Below, in pieces: positions 1 through 8,889 of a stretch of 64,000 nucleotides of DNA (within the stretch, counting starts at the first letter, position 1; every line of letters starts with the position of its first letter). Source of the stretch: Larkinella punicea. Lineage in GTDB: Bacteria; Bacteroidota; Bacteroidia; Cytophagales; Spirosomataceae. The notes beneath the pieces are model-generated. The model was not told the DNA's origin, ran no database searches, and was given only the letters and a program-made list of their open reading frames with translations. Both the position numbers and the translations under genes were made by a program. Location: contig NZ_QOWE01000013.1 of the NCBI RefSeq assembly GCF_003334855.1, positions 167,843-231,842 of the forward strand, written 5' to 3'.

Positions 1-141
1 TACTTTGAACGCGATCCTGATGCCGACGAGCATGTCACCGAAATTGTACAACCGACCATCGATGCGAATGGGCGACTTAGCCAACAGCCACGTGGTTTTT
101 TTGACGAATACGCCCGCCAGTTAGACCGTCTTCTGCAATAA
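1..141 (+). CDS. C-terminal end of an ATPase-like protein (partial)
   Basis: Only the last 46 codons are in the window, ending with TAA at 139-141. The tail reads as a charged segment followed by RGFFDEYARQLDRLLQ. This resembles the very C-terminus of AAA-type ATPases carrying a DUF3696 tail, where a Gly-Phe-Phe-Asp motif followed by a Leu-rich helix is usual; that match is from memory of the family and rests on few residues. The next gene starts 3 bp downstream on the same strand, so the two are almost certainly co-transcribed. The Walker motifs that would confirm an ATPase lie outside the window. Confidence 0.5.
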   Translation, partial: YFERDPDADEHVTEIVQPTIDANGRLSQQPRGFFDEYARQLDRLLQ

Positions 142-144
142 GCG

Positions 145-1110
145 ATGGATTGTATCTTTAACGAACTATCCGCTCAGCCGGTTATTGATCTTGTAGACGC
201 TCACAGCGTAATGGCGCATTTTGTGCAAAGCGTTGTATCGGCTCAAAGATTTGGATTTCGTCGGTTAAGAATACCGGAAGAATTGGGGCAAAACATGTTT
301 TCCTTATCACTAACTCCCGCTTATTCGGTTGGCAGTTGGTTGAATGATGAACGTGTTGACCAAGTGTTGCGCGACCGATTCCGGGCTATAATAGCTAATC
401 CACCTTTACTAACTGCCGATGAAGTGGAAGCCATGTCTGTTTTTGAACGATCTGTCTTTAGCTTAACCGAACCAGCCGGTAAACCGGAGGCTAAAGGTTT
501 TGGAGCAGCTTATCTTGGTGGTATGCTACTGCTTAGTTTATTAACGCATAACCAGTGGAACTCACATCAATTAGATGGCTGGCATTGGTATTTGGAAGCC
601 GACGGGCAAGAACAATCAGCTGTTGTCACTGTACCTCACTTTGCAACAAGTGCTCATTTTGAGTTACACAGACCCAGACTTCAACAACAACAGGATGAAC
701 AACTACAACGCAGTATTGATGTGTGGGAAAAGCGTATCGAATTTTTTCCCAACTTGATACTATGTGGCGATGTTAAACGTCAATTGAAGAACGCTGGAAT
801 GTCAAACTATTTATCACAGATAATTGAACGTCTAAGAACGTTAGATTCTTTTGCCGCTGACTGGAAAAATGGAGACTTTGACTTAAAAGGGTTAAATGCA
901 CAAACTAATTTACGAGTGTCGGGCGAAAGCGATTCAACAATGCGGCTATACAGTGGCCAACGAAAATTTAAGTTACCTGATGGGCGAAGGGAAACATTTG
1001 AACTGCACATTAAAATTGGCGATTTACGATTTCATTTCTACCCCGACAATCAAGAAAAGAGAGTATATGTCGGCTACATTGGCCCACATTTGTCAATAGT
1101 AACTGGCTGA
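145..1110 (+). CDS. Uncharacterised 321-aa protein coupled to the upstream ATPase-like gene
   Basis: I do not recognise this family. The ATG at 145 lies 3 bp after the preceding stop, indicating an operon. The protein has no signal peptide or clear membrane helix, although residues about 120-135 are hydrophobic (GGMLLLSLLTHN). The middle contains a Gln-rich stretch near residue 178 and the motif FFPNLILCGDV. The C-terminal 60 residues form a compact, basic block (FKLPDGRRETFELHIKIGDL, then HFYPDNQEKRVYVGYIGPHL) that looks like a small toxin- or nuclease-type beta fold, but no catalytic motif can be named. The gene is visibly richer in A+T than those to its right, which suggests acquisition. 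An ATPase followed by such a partner is common in phage-defence loci, so a defence role is an inference only. Confidence 0.6.
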   Translation: MDCIFNELSAQPVIDLVDAHSVMAHFVQSVVSAQRFGFRRLRIPEELGQNMFSLSLTPAYSVGSWLNDERVDQVLRDRFRAIIANPPLLTADEVEAMSVFERSVFSLTEPAGKPEAKGFGAAYLGGMLLLSLLTHNQWNSHQLDGWHWYLEADGQEQSAVVTVPHFATSAHFELHRPRLQQQQDEQLQRSIDVWEKRIEFFPNLILCGDVKRQLKNAGMSNYLSQIIERLRTLDSFAADWKNGDFDLKGLNAQTNLRVSGESDSTMRLYSGQRKFKLPDGRRETFELHIKIGDLRFHFYPDNQEKRVYVGYIGPHLSIVTG

Positions 1111-1129
1111 AAACTTATAACAAACACAA

Positions 1130-1161
1130 CACCGGCTTCCCCACGCATGAGGAAGCCGGTG
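1130..1161 (-). terminator. Rho-independent terminator-like hairpin
   Basis: An 11-bp perfect stem (CACCGGCTTCC with GGAAGCCGGTG) with a 10-nt loop lies between two convergent genes. Read on the minus strand it is followed by a T-rich tract, so it most likely ends the secreted-protein gene at 1183-1584. It may also stop readthrough from the plus-strand gene ending at 1110. Confidence 0.7.
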
Positions 1162-1182
1162 CTGTAAAAGTAGAATTGTTGT

Positions 1183-1584
1183 TTACTGCGCATACGTTAT
1201 AAACCGCTGCGACTGTACCGCGGGCAACGAACCAATTTCAATCTGACGAACGATTTTCTGGTTGCCGTCGCTGATTTCCAGGTAGTAAACGCCGGTTTTC
1301 ATGCCCTCAAAATCAAATTTGCGCCAGTGGTTGGCGGGTGTTTTGCTCAGGGCTTCCCGGTAAAGAACCGTGCTGTTGGCATCTTTCAACCGGATGGTCA
1401 CTTTTCGGGGCTCCCGAACGGCCAGCATCACATTAATCTTCTCCGGGCTGCCGAGGAACATGTTCACTTCAAAGGCCGACTGGCTGGCCTTTGGATCGTT
1501 GGCTGCGGTTACCTGGGCATTCGATACCGTTACGAGTAAACCGACTAAAAGTGTCATCAGTATGTGTTGTAAAAGCGTTTTCAT
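1183..1584 (-). CDS. Small secreted beta-sandwich protein
   Basis: This 133-aa protein starts with a clear signal peptide, MKTLLQHILMTLLVGLLVTV followed by SNA and a cleavage site. The start at 1584 is chosen because upstream in-frame codons encode a basic stretch unlike a leader. The mature part is short and beta-rich; its end (TGVYYLEISDGNQKIVRQIE) resembles the last strands of Bacteroidota type IX secretion (Por) sorting domains or DUF3244-like folds. It carries about 15 residues after that motif, so a true sorting signal is uncertain. Function is unknown. It is divergent from the LysR regulator at 1680, with which it shares a 95-bp promoter region, so it may be under that regulator. Confidence 0.65.
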   Translation of the reverse strand: MKTLLQHILMTLLVGLLVTVSNAQVTAANDPKASQSAFEVNMFLGSPEKINVMLAVREPRKVTIRLKDANSTVLYREALSKTPANHWRKFDFEGMKTGVYYLEISDGNQKIVRQIEIGSLPAVQSQRFITYAQ

Positions 1585-1623
1585 GAGTCTGTGTTGTTTA
1601 GTTTCTGTGACAAAGGTGCAGCG

Positions 1624-1655
1624 TTTTGGAATATTAGCAAAACGAATTATTTTTG
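1624..1655 (+). promoter_or_regulatory. Bacteroidota-type promoter for the LysR gene
   Basis: TTTG at 1625-1628 and TATTTTTG at 1648-1655 match the Bacteroidota -33 (TTTG) and -7 (TAnnTTTG) elements with the canonical 19-bp spacing. The predicted start of transcription is just upstream of the ATG at 1680. Confidence 0.6.
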
Positions 1656-1679
1656 TCGAAATCATGAAAATTATTCATC

Positions 1680-2588
1680 ATGGAAATCCGGCATCTGCAA
1701 ATGGTGAAAGAGGTGGCAACCTGCGGCAACCTCACCAAAGCCGCCGATCGGCTGTACCTAACCCAGTCCGCACTGAGCCATCAGTTGAAAGAAATTGAGG
1801 GCTTTTTTAATACCCAGTTGTTCATCCGCGACAAAAAGCAGATGCGGCTGACGGATGCCGGAACCGTGGTTTTAGAGGCTGCCGAGAAAATTCTGCGGGA
1901 AGTGGCCGAAACCAAAGCCAAAGTCAAGTGCCTGACCGACAAGGACTCCGGCGCGGTGCGGCTCTGCACGGAATGCTACACCTCCTACCACTGGCTATCG
2001 GGATTTCTGCGGGCCTACCGGGATATTTACCCGAAAGTGGATGTGAAAATCGACATCGAAGCGACGCACTACGCCGAGCAGCACCTGCTTGAAAACAAGA
2101 TCGACGTCGCGATTCTCGAAGATTCTGAAAATCCGAAACTGAGTTATACGCCCCTTTTTCAGGACGAGTTCATGGTAATCGTAGCGCCTGACCACGAATG
2201 GGCGGGGCGCGATTGGGTAGAAATCGATGAATTTGCCGGTCAGAATTACGTCATGTACAACATCCCGGAAGAGGAAAGCTCCAATTTTCAGATGATCTTC
2301 AAAAACTGCCGACCCCAGCGGCTCTATAAAATGACGTTGACCGAAGCCATTCTGGAGATGGTCAAAGCCGGCATGGGCGTGGCCCTTTTGCCCAACTGGA
2401 TTGTCAAACCGTACCTGAAATCCGGCGAATTGTCCGCTGTTTCGCTCACCCGGAAACGGTTCCTGCGGACGTGGTATGCTGCGACGCTGAAAAACAAACA
2501 ACACGCCCCGTATACCGACGCGTTCATTGAGAAACTGGCGTCGTATATGAAAGAACTCGACGGTTATGCCGTCCTTTGCCCGGCCTAA
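1680..2588 (+). CDS. LysR-family transcriptional regulator, MetR-like
   Basis: 302 aa, the normal length for LysR regulators. Residues 1-60 form the winged helix-turn-helix (NLTKAADRLYLTQSALSHQL), and a LysR substrate-binding domain follows from about residue 90. That domain begins with RLCTECYTSYHWLSGFL, strongly reminiscent of the homocysteine-sensing E. coli MetR, and it keeps the MetR-like end MGVALLPNWIV. The effector could therefore be a sulfur amino acid or related metabolite, but this is inference. It is divergent from a small secreted protein and followed after 66 bp by an amino-acid permease, which is its most plausible target. A good promoter lies directly upstream. Confidence 0.85.
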   Translation: MEIRHLQMVKEVATCGNLTKAADRLYLTQSALSHQLKEIEGFFNTQLFIRDKKQMRLTDAGTVVLEAAEKILREVAETKAKVKCLTDKDSGAVRLCTECYTSYHWLSGFLRAYRDIYPKVDVKIDIEATHYAEQHLLENKIDVAILEDSENPKLSYTPLFQDEFMVIVAPDHEWAGRDWVEIDEFAGQNYVMYNIPEEESSNFQMIFKNCRPQRLYKMTLTEAILEMVKAGMGVALLPNWIVKPYLKSGELSAVSLTRKRFLRTWYAATLKNKQHAPYTDAFIEKLASYMKELDGYAVLCPA

Positions 2589-2654
2589 AGCCAGCCGGTT
2601 TTTGCCCGACTCGGGTTATTTTATCAGACAACCGATTTCTTAATCAACCTGATT

Positions 2655-4043
2655 GTGTCTACTTCTACTGATTCGACGCCCTTGCCCCGACGGCTGGGAT
2701 TGTGGCAAGCTACGGCCTTAAATATGATCGACATGGTCGGTATCGGCCCGTTTGTGGTGCTGCCCCTGGTTATTCACATCATCGGTGGACCGCATTTCCT
2801 CTGGGCGTGGATTCTGGGAGCGGTTATTTCGCTGATCGACGCCCTGGTCTGGGCCGAACTGGGAGCGGCTTATCCGCAGGCCGGGGGGAGTTACAACTTT
2901 CTGAAAATTGCCTACGGTGAACAACGCTGGGGCAAGATGCTATCCTTTCTCTATGTCTGGCAAACCATGATCCAGGCCCCGTTGGTGGTGGCTTCGGGAG
3001 CCATCGGTTTTGCGCAGTATGCTTCCTATCTTCTCCCACTTGAGGGGTGGGAACGCAAAGCGGTTTCTGGAGGTGTGGTGATCCTGATTACGATGCTGTT
3101 ATACCGCAAAATTGAATCCATTGGCCGAATCAGCATTCTATTGTGGGTCTGCGTGCTCGCAACACTCGGCTGGATCATCTGGGGTGGTCTGACGGGTGGG
3201 CAACAGACGGTTTCGTTCGCGTTGCCGTCGGGCGAATCCCTATCCGGATTGTTTGGTGCCGGTCTGGGAATTGCTTCCGTGAAAACGATTTATTGCTATT
3301 TAGGCTACTATAATGTGTGTCACCTGGGGGGCGAAATCCGCAATCCGTCGCGCAACATTCCGTTGAGTATGTTGATTTCGGTGGTCGGCATTGCGGTTTT
3401 GTATCTGTCCATGAATTGGAGCGTCGTCAGTGTTATTCCCTGGCAGGAAGCCCAGCACAGCGAGTTCATCATCAGTGCCGTGATCGAACGGCTCTACGGC
3501 TCGCAGGCGGGTACGATCGCGACGTTCATGGTATTAATCGTGGCATTTTCGTCTTTATTCGCGGTTTTGCTGGGGTATTCGCGGGTTCCCTACGCGGCAG
3601 CCGCCGACGGGCAGTTTTTCCGCATTTTTGCCAAGCTGCACCCCTCCCGGCATTTTCCGTACGTCTCGCTGCTGTTTCTGGGTGGGCTGGGTTTTGGCTT
3701 CAGTTTGCTGTTTCGCCTATCCGACGTCATCACGGCCATTCTGGCGATGCGGATTGTGGTGCAATTTATCGGACAGGCCGTTGGCTTGTTGCTCTTGCAT
3801 AAACGCAAACAAACTAGTGCGTTTCCGTTCAAAATGCCACTCTATCCGTTGCCGGTTTTACTGGCCATTGCCATCTGGACTTTCATCTTCATTTCCACCG
3901 GCTGGACATTCATGCTGTCGGGTCTGACGGTTATTCTGTTGGGAATTATCGTCTTCCTGATTACGGCTCGCATCCGAAAACAGTGGCCGTTTGGGGCGGT
4001 GGATCAACCCGCTACGCCTTTGGGGGATCCGACGGAATCGTAA
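2655..4043 (+). CDS. APC-superfamily amino-acid permease
   Basis: A 462-aa integral membrane protein with about 12 hydrophobic segments. The first helix has the APC signature LNMIDMVGIGPFVVLPL, in which the unwound GIGPF segment normally binds the amino-acid backbone. GTG at 2655 is used as start because the only nearby ATG (within helix 1) would remove the N-terminal tail and half of that helix. It lies 66 bp after the LysR gene in the same direction and probably belongs to its regulon. The 3' end overlaps the convergent helicase gene by 32 bp. Substrate cannot be fixed from sequence; the MetR-like neighbour hints at an amino acid. Confidence 0.85.
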   Translation: MSTSTDSTPLPRRLGLWQATALNMIDMVGIGPFVVLPLVIHIIGGPHFLWAWILGAVISLIDALVWAELGAAYPQAGGSYNFLKIAYGEQRWGKMLSFLYVWQTMIQAPLVVASGAIGFAQYASYLLPLEGWERKAVSGGVVILITMLLYRKIESIGRISILLWVCVLATLGWIIWGGLTGGQQTVSFALPSGESLSGLFGAGLGIASVKTIYCYLGYYNVCHLGGEIRNPSRNIPLSMLISVVGIAVLYLSMNWSVVSVIPWQEAQHSEFIISAVIERLYGSQAGTIATFMVLIVAFSSLFAVLLGYSRVPYAAAADGQFFRIFAKLHPSRHFPYVSLLFLGGLGFGFSLLFRLSDVITAILAMRIVVQFIGQAVGLLLLHKRKQTSAFPFKMPLYPLPVLLAIAIWTFIFISTGWTFMLSGLTVILLGIIVFLITARIRKQWPFGAVDQPATPLGDPTES

Positions 4044-7000
4044 TCCGCCCACGCCAGAATTCACGGCTATACACCCGCAGGAACGGCCAGTTTTTCATTT
4101 GTAACGCAAACGGCGTGTACGCGTGAGCGTCTTTGAGCGTGCTTTCGTAGTATAAATCGTCGTCGGTCAACACGAGTCCTTCGTACAAATCGGCGGTTTT
4201 ACGGGTCAGGTCGGCAAAGGGCAGTTCTTCGACCAGACCGGTTTTGGTGTCTTTTAGCTCATCTTTCAGCAAACGCGCCCCCGGAACGCGTTCGGTTCGG
4301 CGGGGTTGCGGGGCGTAAGAACCGTCTGCCACGGAGAGGGCATACTCGAGGTACTGCTTCAACACTTTCGGCCCTTCGTTGGCGGTATTGTCAACGGAAA
4401 GCTGTTGCGGATATATGCTCGTGACTACGTAAATCCGTTCCCTTGCCCGCGTCACGGCCACATTCAGGCGGTTTTCGCCCCCTTTGGCGTTCAAACTGCC
4501 GAATTGCGCCGACAACTTCCCGCGAACATCGGGCGCGTAGCCGATGGAAAAAATAATCACATCGCGCTCGTCACCCTGCACGTTTTCAATGTTCTTGACG
4601 AAGGTCGTTTCGGTGGAAGTGGGGGATGCTGATGCAGATTTGGGTGCTGCGTTTGCTGATGCAGATTGCAAATCTGGAACAGCGGGTTGCAAACCTGGAA
4701 CAGCGAGCCCAGCCAGCGCGTGTTCCTCCAGCAACTCCTGAATCAACTGCTGCTGCTGGAAGTTAAACGTCACCACGCCGATGGAACGCCCCGGTAACTC
4801 GTTCGCCAGTTGATCGATCAGGGCAACCACGGCGCGGGCTTCGGTTTCGTTGGTGTTATTTTCCCAGATTCCTTTGACGTTCAAATACCGGATGGCAGGC
4901 TCCCGGCGGTTGAGCTGGTGGAAATCGGGGAGGAGATGCAGTGAATTTTTGTAGAATAACCGGTTTGAGAAATCAATCAGATCAATCGAGCGACTGCGGT
5001 AATGGCCGCGCAACTGCGTTTGCGGGAAATAATGCGTGGCCAGATCGAGCAACGATTCCACTTCCAGCGCAGCGGGCGTTTCTTCGCCGGGTTCGGTTTC
5101 AAACCGGATGCGGTACAAATCGCTCGGTTGAAGCTGCTTACTGTCGCCGGTGATGACCACCTGCTTGGCGCGATACATCGCCGGAATGCCATTTTCGGCA
5201 AAACACTGCGACGCTTCATCGAAAATCACCAGATCGAAAAGCCCCGGTTTCATCGGAAAAATGGCCGAAACCGACTCCGGCGACGCCATCCAGCACGGAA
5301 CCAGTTGAAAAACTTCATCCGAGTGCTGCTCCATCAGTTTCCGAACCGGCCAGATGTTGCGTTTTTTGGTCACCTGATGGCTCAATTCCCGGTACGTAAC
5401 GAGGTTGTTCAGGCGGTTGAAAGCCAGATTCTGGTACGCCTTTTCACGAAGTTTAACCAGCAAAATCTGGCGGCTCAGCGTCTGCTTTTTTCGGACACTT
5501 TCCTGTAAAGCGGTTTCTAACTGGCTGATTTTTAAAGATGAAACACCACGTAGAATGGGGTAGATACCTTCAAGATGTTCAATCCAGGCCAGGTGCAGAC
5601 TATTTAAAAAGAGCCCAACTGTTCCCGTATCGCCCAGCCGTTGCACAATGTCCCGTTCCGAAACCGTAAAGTTTTCGGTCAGCCGATCGGTTTCAATCAA
5701 CAGGTCGATGTCCCGTTCCAGGGTGCGAATCAACGCATCGGTTTGGGTCGGTTCTTGCCACAATCTTTGGATTTGCGATTCGCTCAAAAACGATTGCCAC
5801 TGGCTGCGTTGAGCCGCCACACGACGACCAATTTCCAGCAATTGCGCTACGGTTTTTGAAAAAACGCCGATGGTTTCCAACCGGGATTCGGGCAGGGCGT
5901 TCAACCACGAAATGGCGTTTAACCGGCGGACCGCTTCGAGCGCCTGGCGGGCCAGACGAACGGTCAGAACGGCATTTTCGGCGGTAACGTCTTGATCGAC
6001 ATTCTTTTCGATTTGCTGACGAAGAATCTCAAAGCGGATTCGACGCTGTACTTTTTCGAGCAAAACCGGCAGCGTTTCGTCGGAAAGGGGCAAGCCGTTG
6101 GTGGCTGCGAGTTGCTGCAACCCGGTTTTGTCCTTGCTGAACCAGCCCCAAACCGTCCGTCCGACAAACGACGAATGGCTTTGAATCGCTTCCTGCAACC
6201 GCTGGACCATGTTGGGCAGGTCGGTAACCGGGAGACTTTTTTCGATTCCGGTTCCGCCCAGGCAGTTCGTTAACTCGGCTTCCATTCGTTCCAGTTCCTC
6301 TGGTCCTGTCCGGAACAGCGGATGGTCGGGCTGTTGCTGCAACCGCCGAACCCACTGCCAGCGTGGGGTCGAAGGGTCGGCATTCAGCAAGGTCAGCAAA
6401 GCGGTGGTTTCCCATTCGTCTTCCTGCACGGTTTCCCAATCGGCCAGCGAAAAAGTGTGATGGGCGAGCGTTTGCGCCTGTTCGGTTATGGTTTTAACGA
6501 AAACTGGTAGGTCGCCCAGCATTTTTTTGAGTGCCGGGAGTTGGCCAAATGAGAAGGGGGCGAAGGAAATTCGGTCGGCCCACGGATGATCGGAACCCAG
6601 CCGGGTTAGGTAAGCGCCGTATTCCCGCAATTTTTCCACAAAACCGGCCACCGAATCAGGCCGAAATTGGGTATACACATCGGCAAGTGGAATGGTTTCG
6701 GCGGTGGGATCGCTGCTCAGGTACAACTGTTTGACCGAAATTCCCGCTTCTGTTTCGTCGAATAGGGCTTCTTTGAAGGCTTGTAATTCGGCCAATGTCT
6801 GATCGATCCGGCGGCTTTCCTGATCGAAATTGCGTTCGAGCAAAATCGCATCCAGGCCGTAATTCTGTTTGCGGTATTCTTCCACCCGCTCGATCTGTCC
6901 GGCAATCTGGTCGTAAAGTGCCTTGCGGTCGTTTTTGAAATCGTGAATCAGGGCCGAAAAGGGCTGCATGCCAACCTGACGCAGTCGCTCGTAGACCACA

Positions 7001-8079
7001 TCCAAAGCCGCCCGTTTCTGACAAACCAGCAAAACCCGCTTGCCCTGTGCGGCAAAATCGGCCATCAGATTCCCGATCAACTGCGACTTGCCGGTTCCCG
7101 GAGGGCCTTGCACCACCATCGACTCCCCGGCTTTGATGCGCCGGATGGCTTCCTCCTGCGATGCGTCGAGGGCCAGGGGCGTGTGCAGCGTTTCTTCCCG
7201 AACGGAAACCGGTTTCTGAGACGTGTTGAAATCGGGGAACAAACCGGCCATCGACTCTTCGCTGGTTGGCTCCGGCAACTCGTCGGTTTGCAGAAACTGC
7301 AATGCTTCGCCTTCCAGCAACACCTCATAATCGGGTACCAGATACGAACCCGCCTGCGGAAAAATGCCCAGCACGGCTTCGGGATACAGCTTTAATTCGC
7401 CGTTGCGCTCCAGTTTATCCAGATCGGTTTTCTTGACCGGATCGAACCACTGGAGCTGATCGGTAAAAAGATTCTGATTGAAATTGATTTCTAATGGACT
7501 GGCTTTCAGCCATTCGTAGAGCTGGGTGCGAAAAACCGTAGCGTCTTTGTCGTACTCATCCAGCGTGTGTTCCAGAACCGCATCGGGCAGAATGAACTGG
7601 TTGTAGTAACCATACGCCATCAGAAAACTGCGGTTGAGCATGATGGACTCATCCGCCCGGCGAACGAGCATCCATTTATTTCCCTGGGGTTCGAGGTGAA
7701 CCGGGAAGAAAACCAGCGGCCCGTGAATCACCGTTCCGTCGGCCAGCTTGCCACGCACGAAGGGATATCCCACGTACAAATCTTCCGAACCGCGTTCTTC
7801 TTCGATAAACCGGTCGGTTCGGGCAATTTTCCGGAGTTTTTTGCTCACTTCGTTGCCTTTCTCCAGCCGGCTGTCCATCACATCGCAGAGCGGGATGGCC
7901 GGACGACGGGCGATCAACTGGCGGACGAGATCGAACGACGGTTTGTTGTCCAGAAAATCAAGCTCGTGCAGATCCAGAAACTGCTCGACAGGCAGGTTGG
8001 TCAGCAGCAGCGACCGGTTGCGGCTGCTGAGGTTGGTCAGGCGTTTGAGGTAAGCTTTAAGAACCGTCGGGGATAGCAT
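4012..8079 (-). CDS. DUF4011-type superfamily 1 helicase (very large)
   Basis: 1355 aa from the ATG at 8079. Upstream in-frame codons to 8253 encode a non-homologous basic stretch and are excluded. Residues 1-120 resemble the DUF4011 N-terminal domain seen in large Upf1-like helicases. Walker A is GPPGTGKS at about 325-332; the Walker B/DEAx box is VIFDEASQCF near the middle, followed by GDSKQLQPS. The SF1 C-terminal motifs include VENVQGDERDVIIFSIGY-like residues and LNVAVTRARERIYVV. A coiled-coil-rich insertion separates the motor halves. A low-complexity insert near residues 1125-1155 is encoded by short tandem repeats (4628-4705). Such helicases act on RNA or DNA and occur both in repair and defence loci; nothing adjacent decides between these. 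Confidence 0.85.
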   Translation of the reverse strand: MLSPTVLKAYLKRLTNLSSRNRSLLLTNLPVEQFLDLHELDFLDNKPSFDLVRQLIARRPAIPLCDVMDSRLEKGNEVSKKLRKIARTDRFIEEERGSEDLYVGYPFVRGKLADGTVIHGPLVFFPVHLEPQGNKWMLVRRADESIMLNRSFLMAYGYYNQFILPDAVLEHTLDEYDKDATVFRTQLYEWLKASPLEINFNQNLFTDQLQWFDPVKKTDLDKLERNGELKLYPEAVLGIFPQAGSYLVPDYEVLLEGEALQFLQTDELPEPTSEESMAGLFPDFNTSQKPVSVREETLHTPLALDASQEEAIRRIKAGESMVVQGPPGTGKSQLIGNLMADFAAQGKRVLLVCQKRAALDVVYERLRQVGMQPFSALIHDFKNDRKALYDQIAGQIERVEEYRKQNYGLDAILLERNFDQESRRIDQTLAELQAFKEALFDETEAGISVKQLYLSSDPTAETIPLADVYTQFRPDSVAGFVEKLREYGAYLTRLGSDHPWADRISFAPFSFGQLPALKKMLGDLPVFVKTITEQAQTLAHHTFSLADWETVQEDEWETTALLTLLNADPSTPRWQWVRRLQQQPDHPLFRTGPEELERMEAELTNCLGGTGIEKSLPVTDLPNMVQRLQEAIQSHSSFVGRTVWGWFSKDKTGLQQLAATNGLPLSDETLPVLLEKVQRRIRFEILRQQIEKNVDQDVTAENAVLTVRLARQALEAVRRLNAISWLNALPESRLETIGVFSKTVAQLLEIGRRVAAQRSQWQSFLSESQIQRLWQEPTQTDALIRTLERDIDLLIETDRLTENFTVSERDIVQRLGDTGTVGLFLNSLHLAWIEHLEGIYPILRGVSSLKISQLETALQESVRKKQTLSRQILLVKLREKAYQNLAFNRLNNLVTYRELSHQVTKKRNIWPVRKLMEQHSDEVFQLVPCWMASPESVSAIFPMKPGLFDLVIFDEASQCFAENGIPAMYRAKQVVITGDSKQLQPSDLYRIRFETEPGEETPAALEVESLLDLATHYFPQTQLRGHYRSRSIDLIDFSNRLFYKNSLHLLPDFHQLNRREPAIRYLNVKGIWENNTNETEARAVVALIDQLANELPGRSIGVVTFNFQQQQLIQELLEEHALAGLAVPGLQPAVPDLQSASANAAPKSASASPTSTETTFVKNIENVQGDERDVIIFSIGYAPDVRGKLSAQFGSLNAKGGENRLNVAVTRARERIYVVTSIYPQQLSVDNTANEGPKVLKQYLEYALSVADGSYAPQPRRTERVPGARLLKDELKDTKTGLVEELPFADLTRKTADLYEGLVLTDDDLYYESTLKDAHAYTPFALQMKNWPFLRVYSREFWRGRITIPSDPPKA
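4628..4705. repeat. Short tandem repeats inside the helicase gene
   Basis: A 13-base unit GCTGATGCAGATT occurs at 4628-4640 and 4655-4667 (27 bp apart). A 19-base unit occurs at 4666-4684 and, with two mismatches, at 4687-4705 (21 bp apart). Both periods are multiples of three, so the reading frame is kept and the protein gains a repetitive Ala/Ser/Pro/Gln-rich linker. Confidence 0.7.
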
Positions 8080-8500
8080 ACGTACCCACGGATTTGAATC
8101 CGTGTTTTGTCCGGGAAACTTGCTGAAAATAGGGATCGAATGAAAAAGCCACCGAAGAGTGAATGCACCTGGTCGTGCTATCAAACGAAGCACCTTCCTC
8201 CCCGCTGCCCTCACAAAACTACCTAAAAAGCCGTAAAAACACAGGGGCCTCAACCAGGCTGCCCGGCTTAAACGATCAGGGTTGAGGTTCGCCCTGATTC
8301 GTCAGAAATTCCTCAAGGCTTCATTGTGGTAAAATCGTACATCAAGTGGCTATAAATGTATATTAAAACAATAAAATATTAGTATAATATTGCAATATAG
8401 TTATATAAGTGGCATTTGTTATCATAGATACTATACACTTAAATTCATTTTAGGATCCTACAAACGGGTCTTTTTGACGTGTGGACGCACCGATAACGCA
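8080..8500. other. Gene-free stretch between helicase and small sigma-like gene
   Basis: This 421-bp region separates two divergent genes. The part next to the helicase is G+C-rich and holds an in-frame upstream extension of the helicase frame with no recognisable domain. From about 8333 to 8450 the sequence is strongly A+T-rich, with several ATATTA-type repeats, and probably contains both promoters. No perfect TAnnTTTG box was found. Confidence 0.5.
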
Positions 8501-8845
8501 ATGGCTTCGACTCATAAGCATATGCCTGGTGGAATGATCCGGCGGTTCCCGAAGACCGACGAGGCTCTCTATTTACAGTATCGACCGGTTTCCCTCAAAT
8601 TTTGCGAGTCCCTGATTAAAAACAAGGCGGAAGCGGAGAAAATGGTTTGCGCTGTTTTCAACGAGCTTCGGGACAATGGATCAGAACCCCAATCTGACCC
8701 GGAATTTAAATCCTGGTTATTCCTGAGGCTGCGGAACCAGGTTGTTACTTACCTGAAAACCCGCGCAAAAAGCGAGTTGTCCGGCAACCCGTCCGATTCC
8801 CAATTCAATGGCAACCGGACCAATCAGTCATTGATCCGGTTGTGA
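8501..8845 (+). CDS. Small protein resembling sigma-70 region 2 only
   Basis: 114 aa from the ATG at 8501; the frame is open upstream to 8390 but that part is A+T-rich and not domain-like. Residues about 20-90 align by eye with region 2 of ECF sigma factors. ALYLQYRPVSLKFCESLI corresponds to the YxxxF helix, MVCAVFNELR to the DVFLNLW-type segment, and FKSWLFLRLRNQVVTYLKTR to the core-binding and -10 recognition helix. The sigma gene at 13775 has KFYLFRTLRNQLSRNIR at the equivalent place. The protein then stops after a polar tail with no region 4. It could be a truncated sigma, a decoy that binds core polymerase, or a remnant; its open frame is intact. Confidence 0.55.
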   Translation: MASTHKHMPGGMIRRFPKTDEALYLQYRPVSLKFCESLIKNKAEAEKMVCAVFNELRDNGSEPQSDPEFKSWLFLRLRNQVVTYLKTRAKSELSGNPSDSQFNGNRTNQSLIRL

Positions 8846-8889
8846 ATCTCCTCATCGGGTCGAAATCTTCCTGAAAGTTTGTTCGAAAC

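Noticed and set aside
8080..8253. 58-codon N-terminal extension of the helicase frame
   Set aside because: The extension is basic, has no similarity to the DUF4011 start and lies upstream of a good ATG at 8079.
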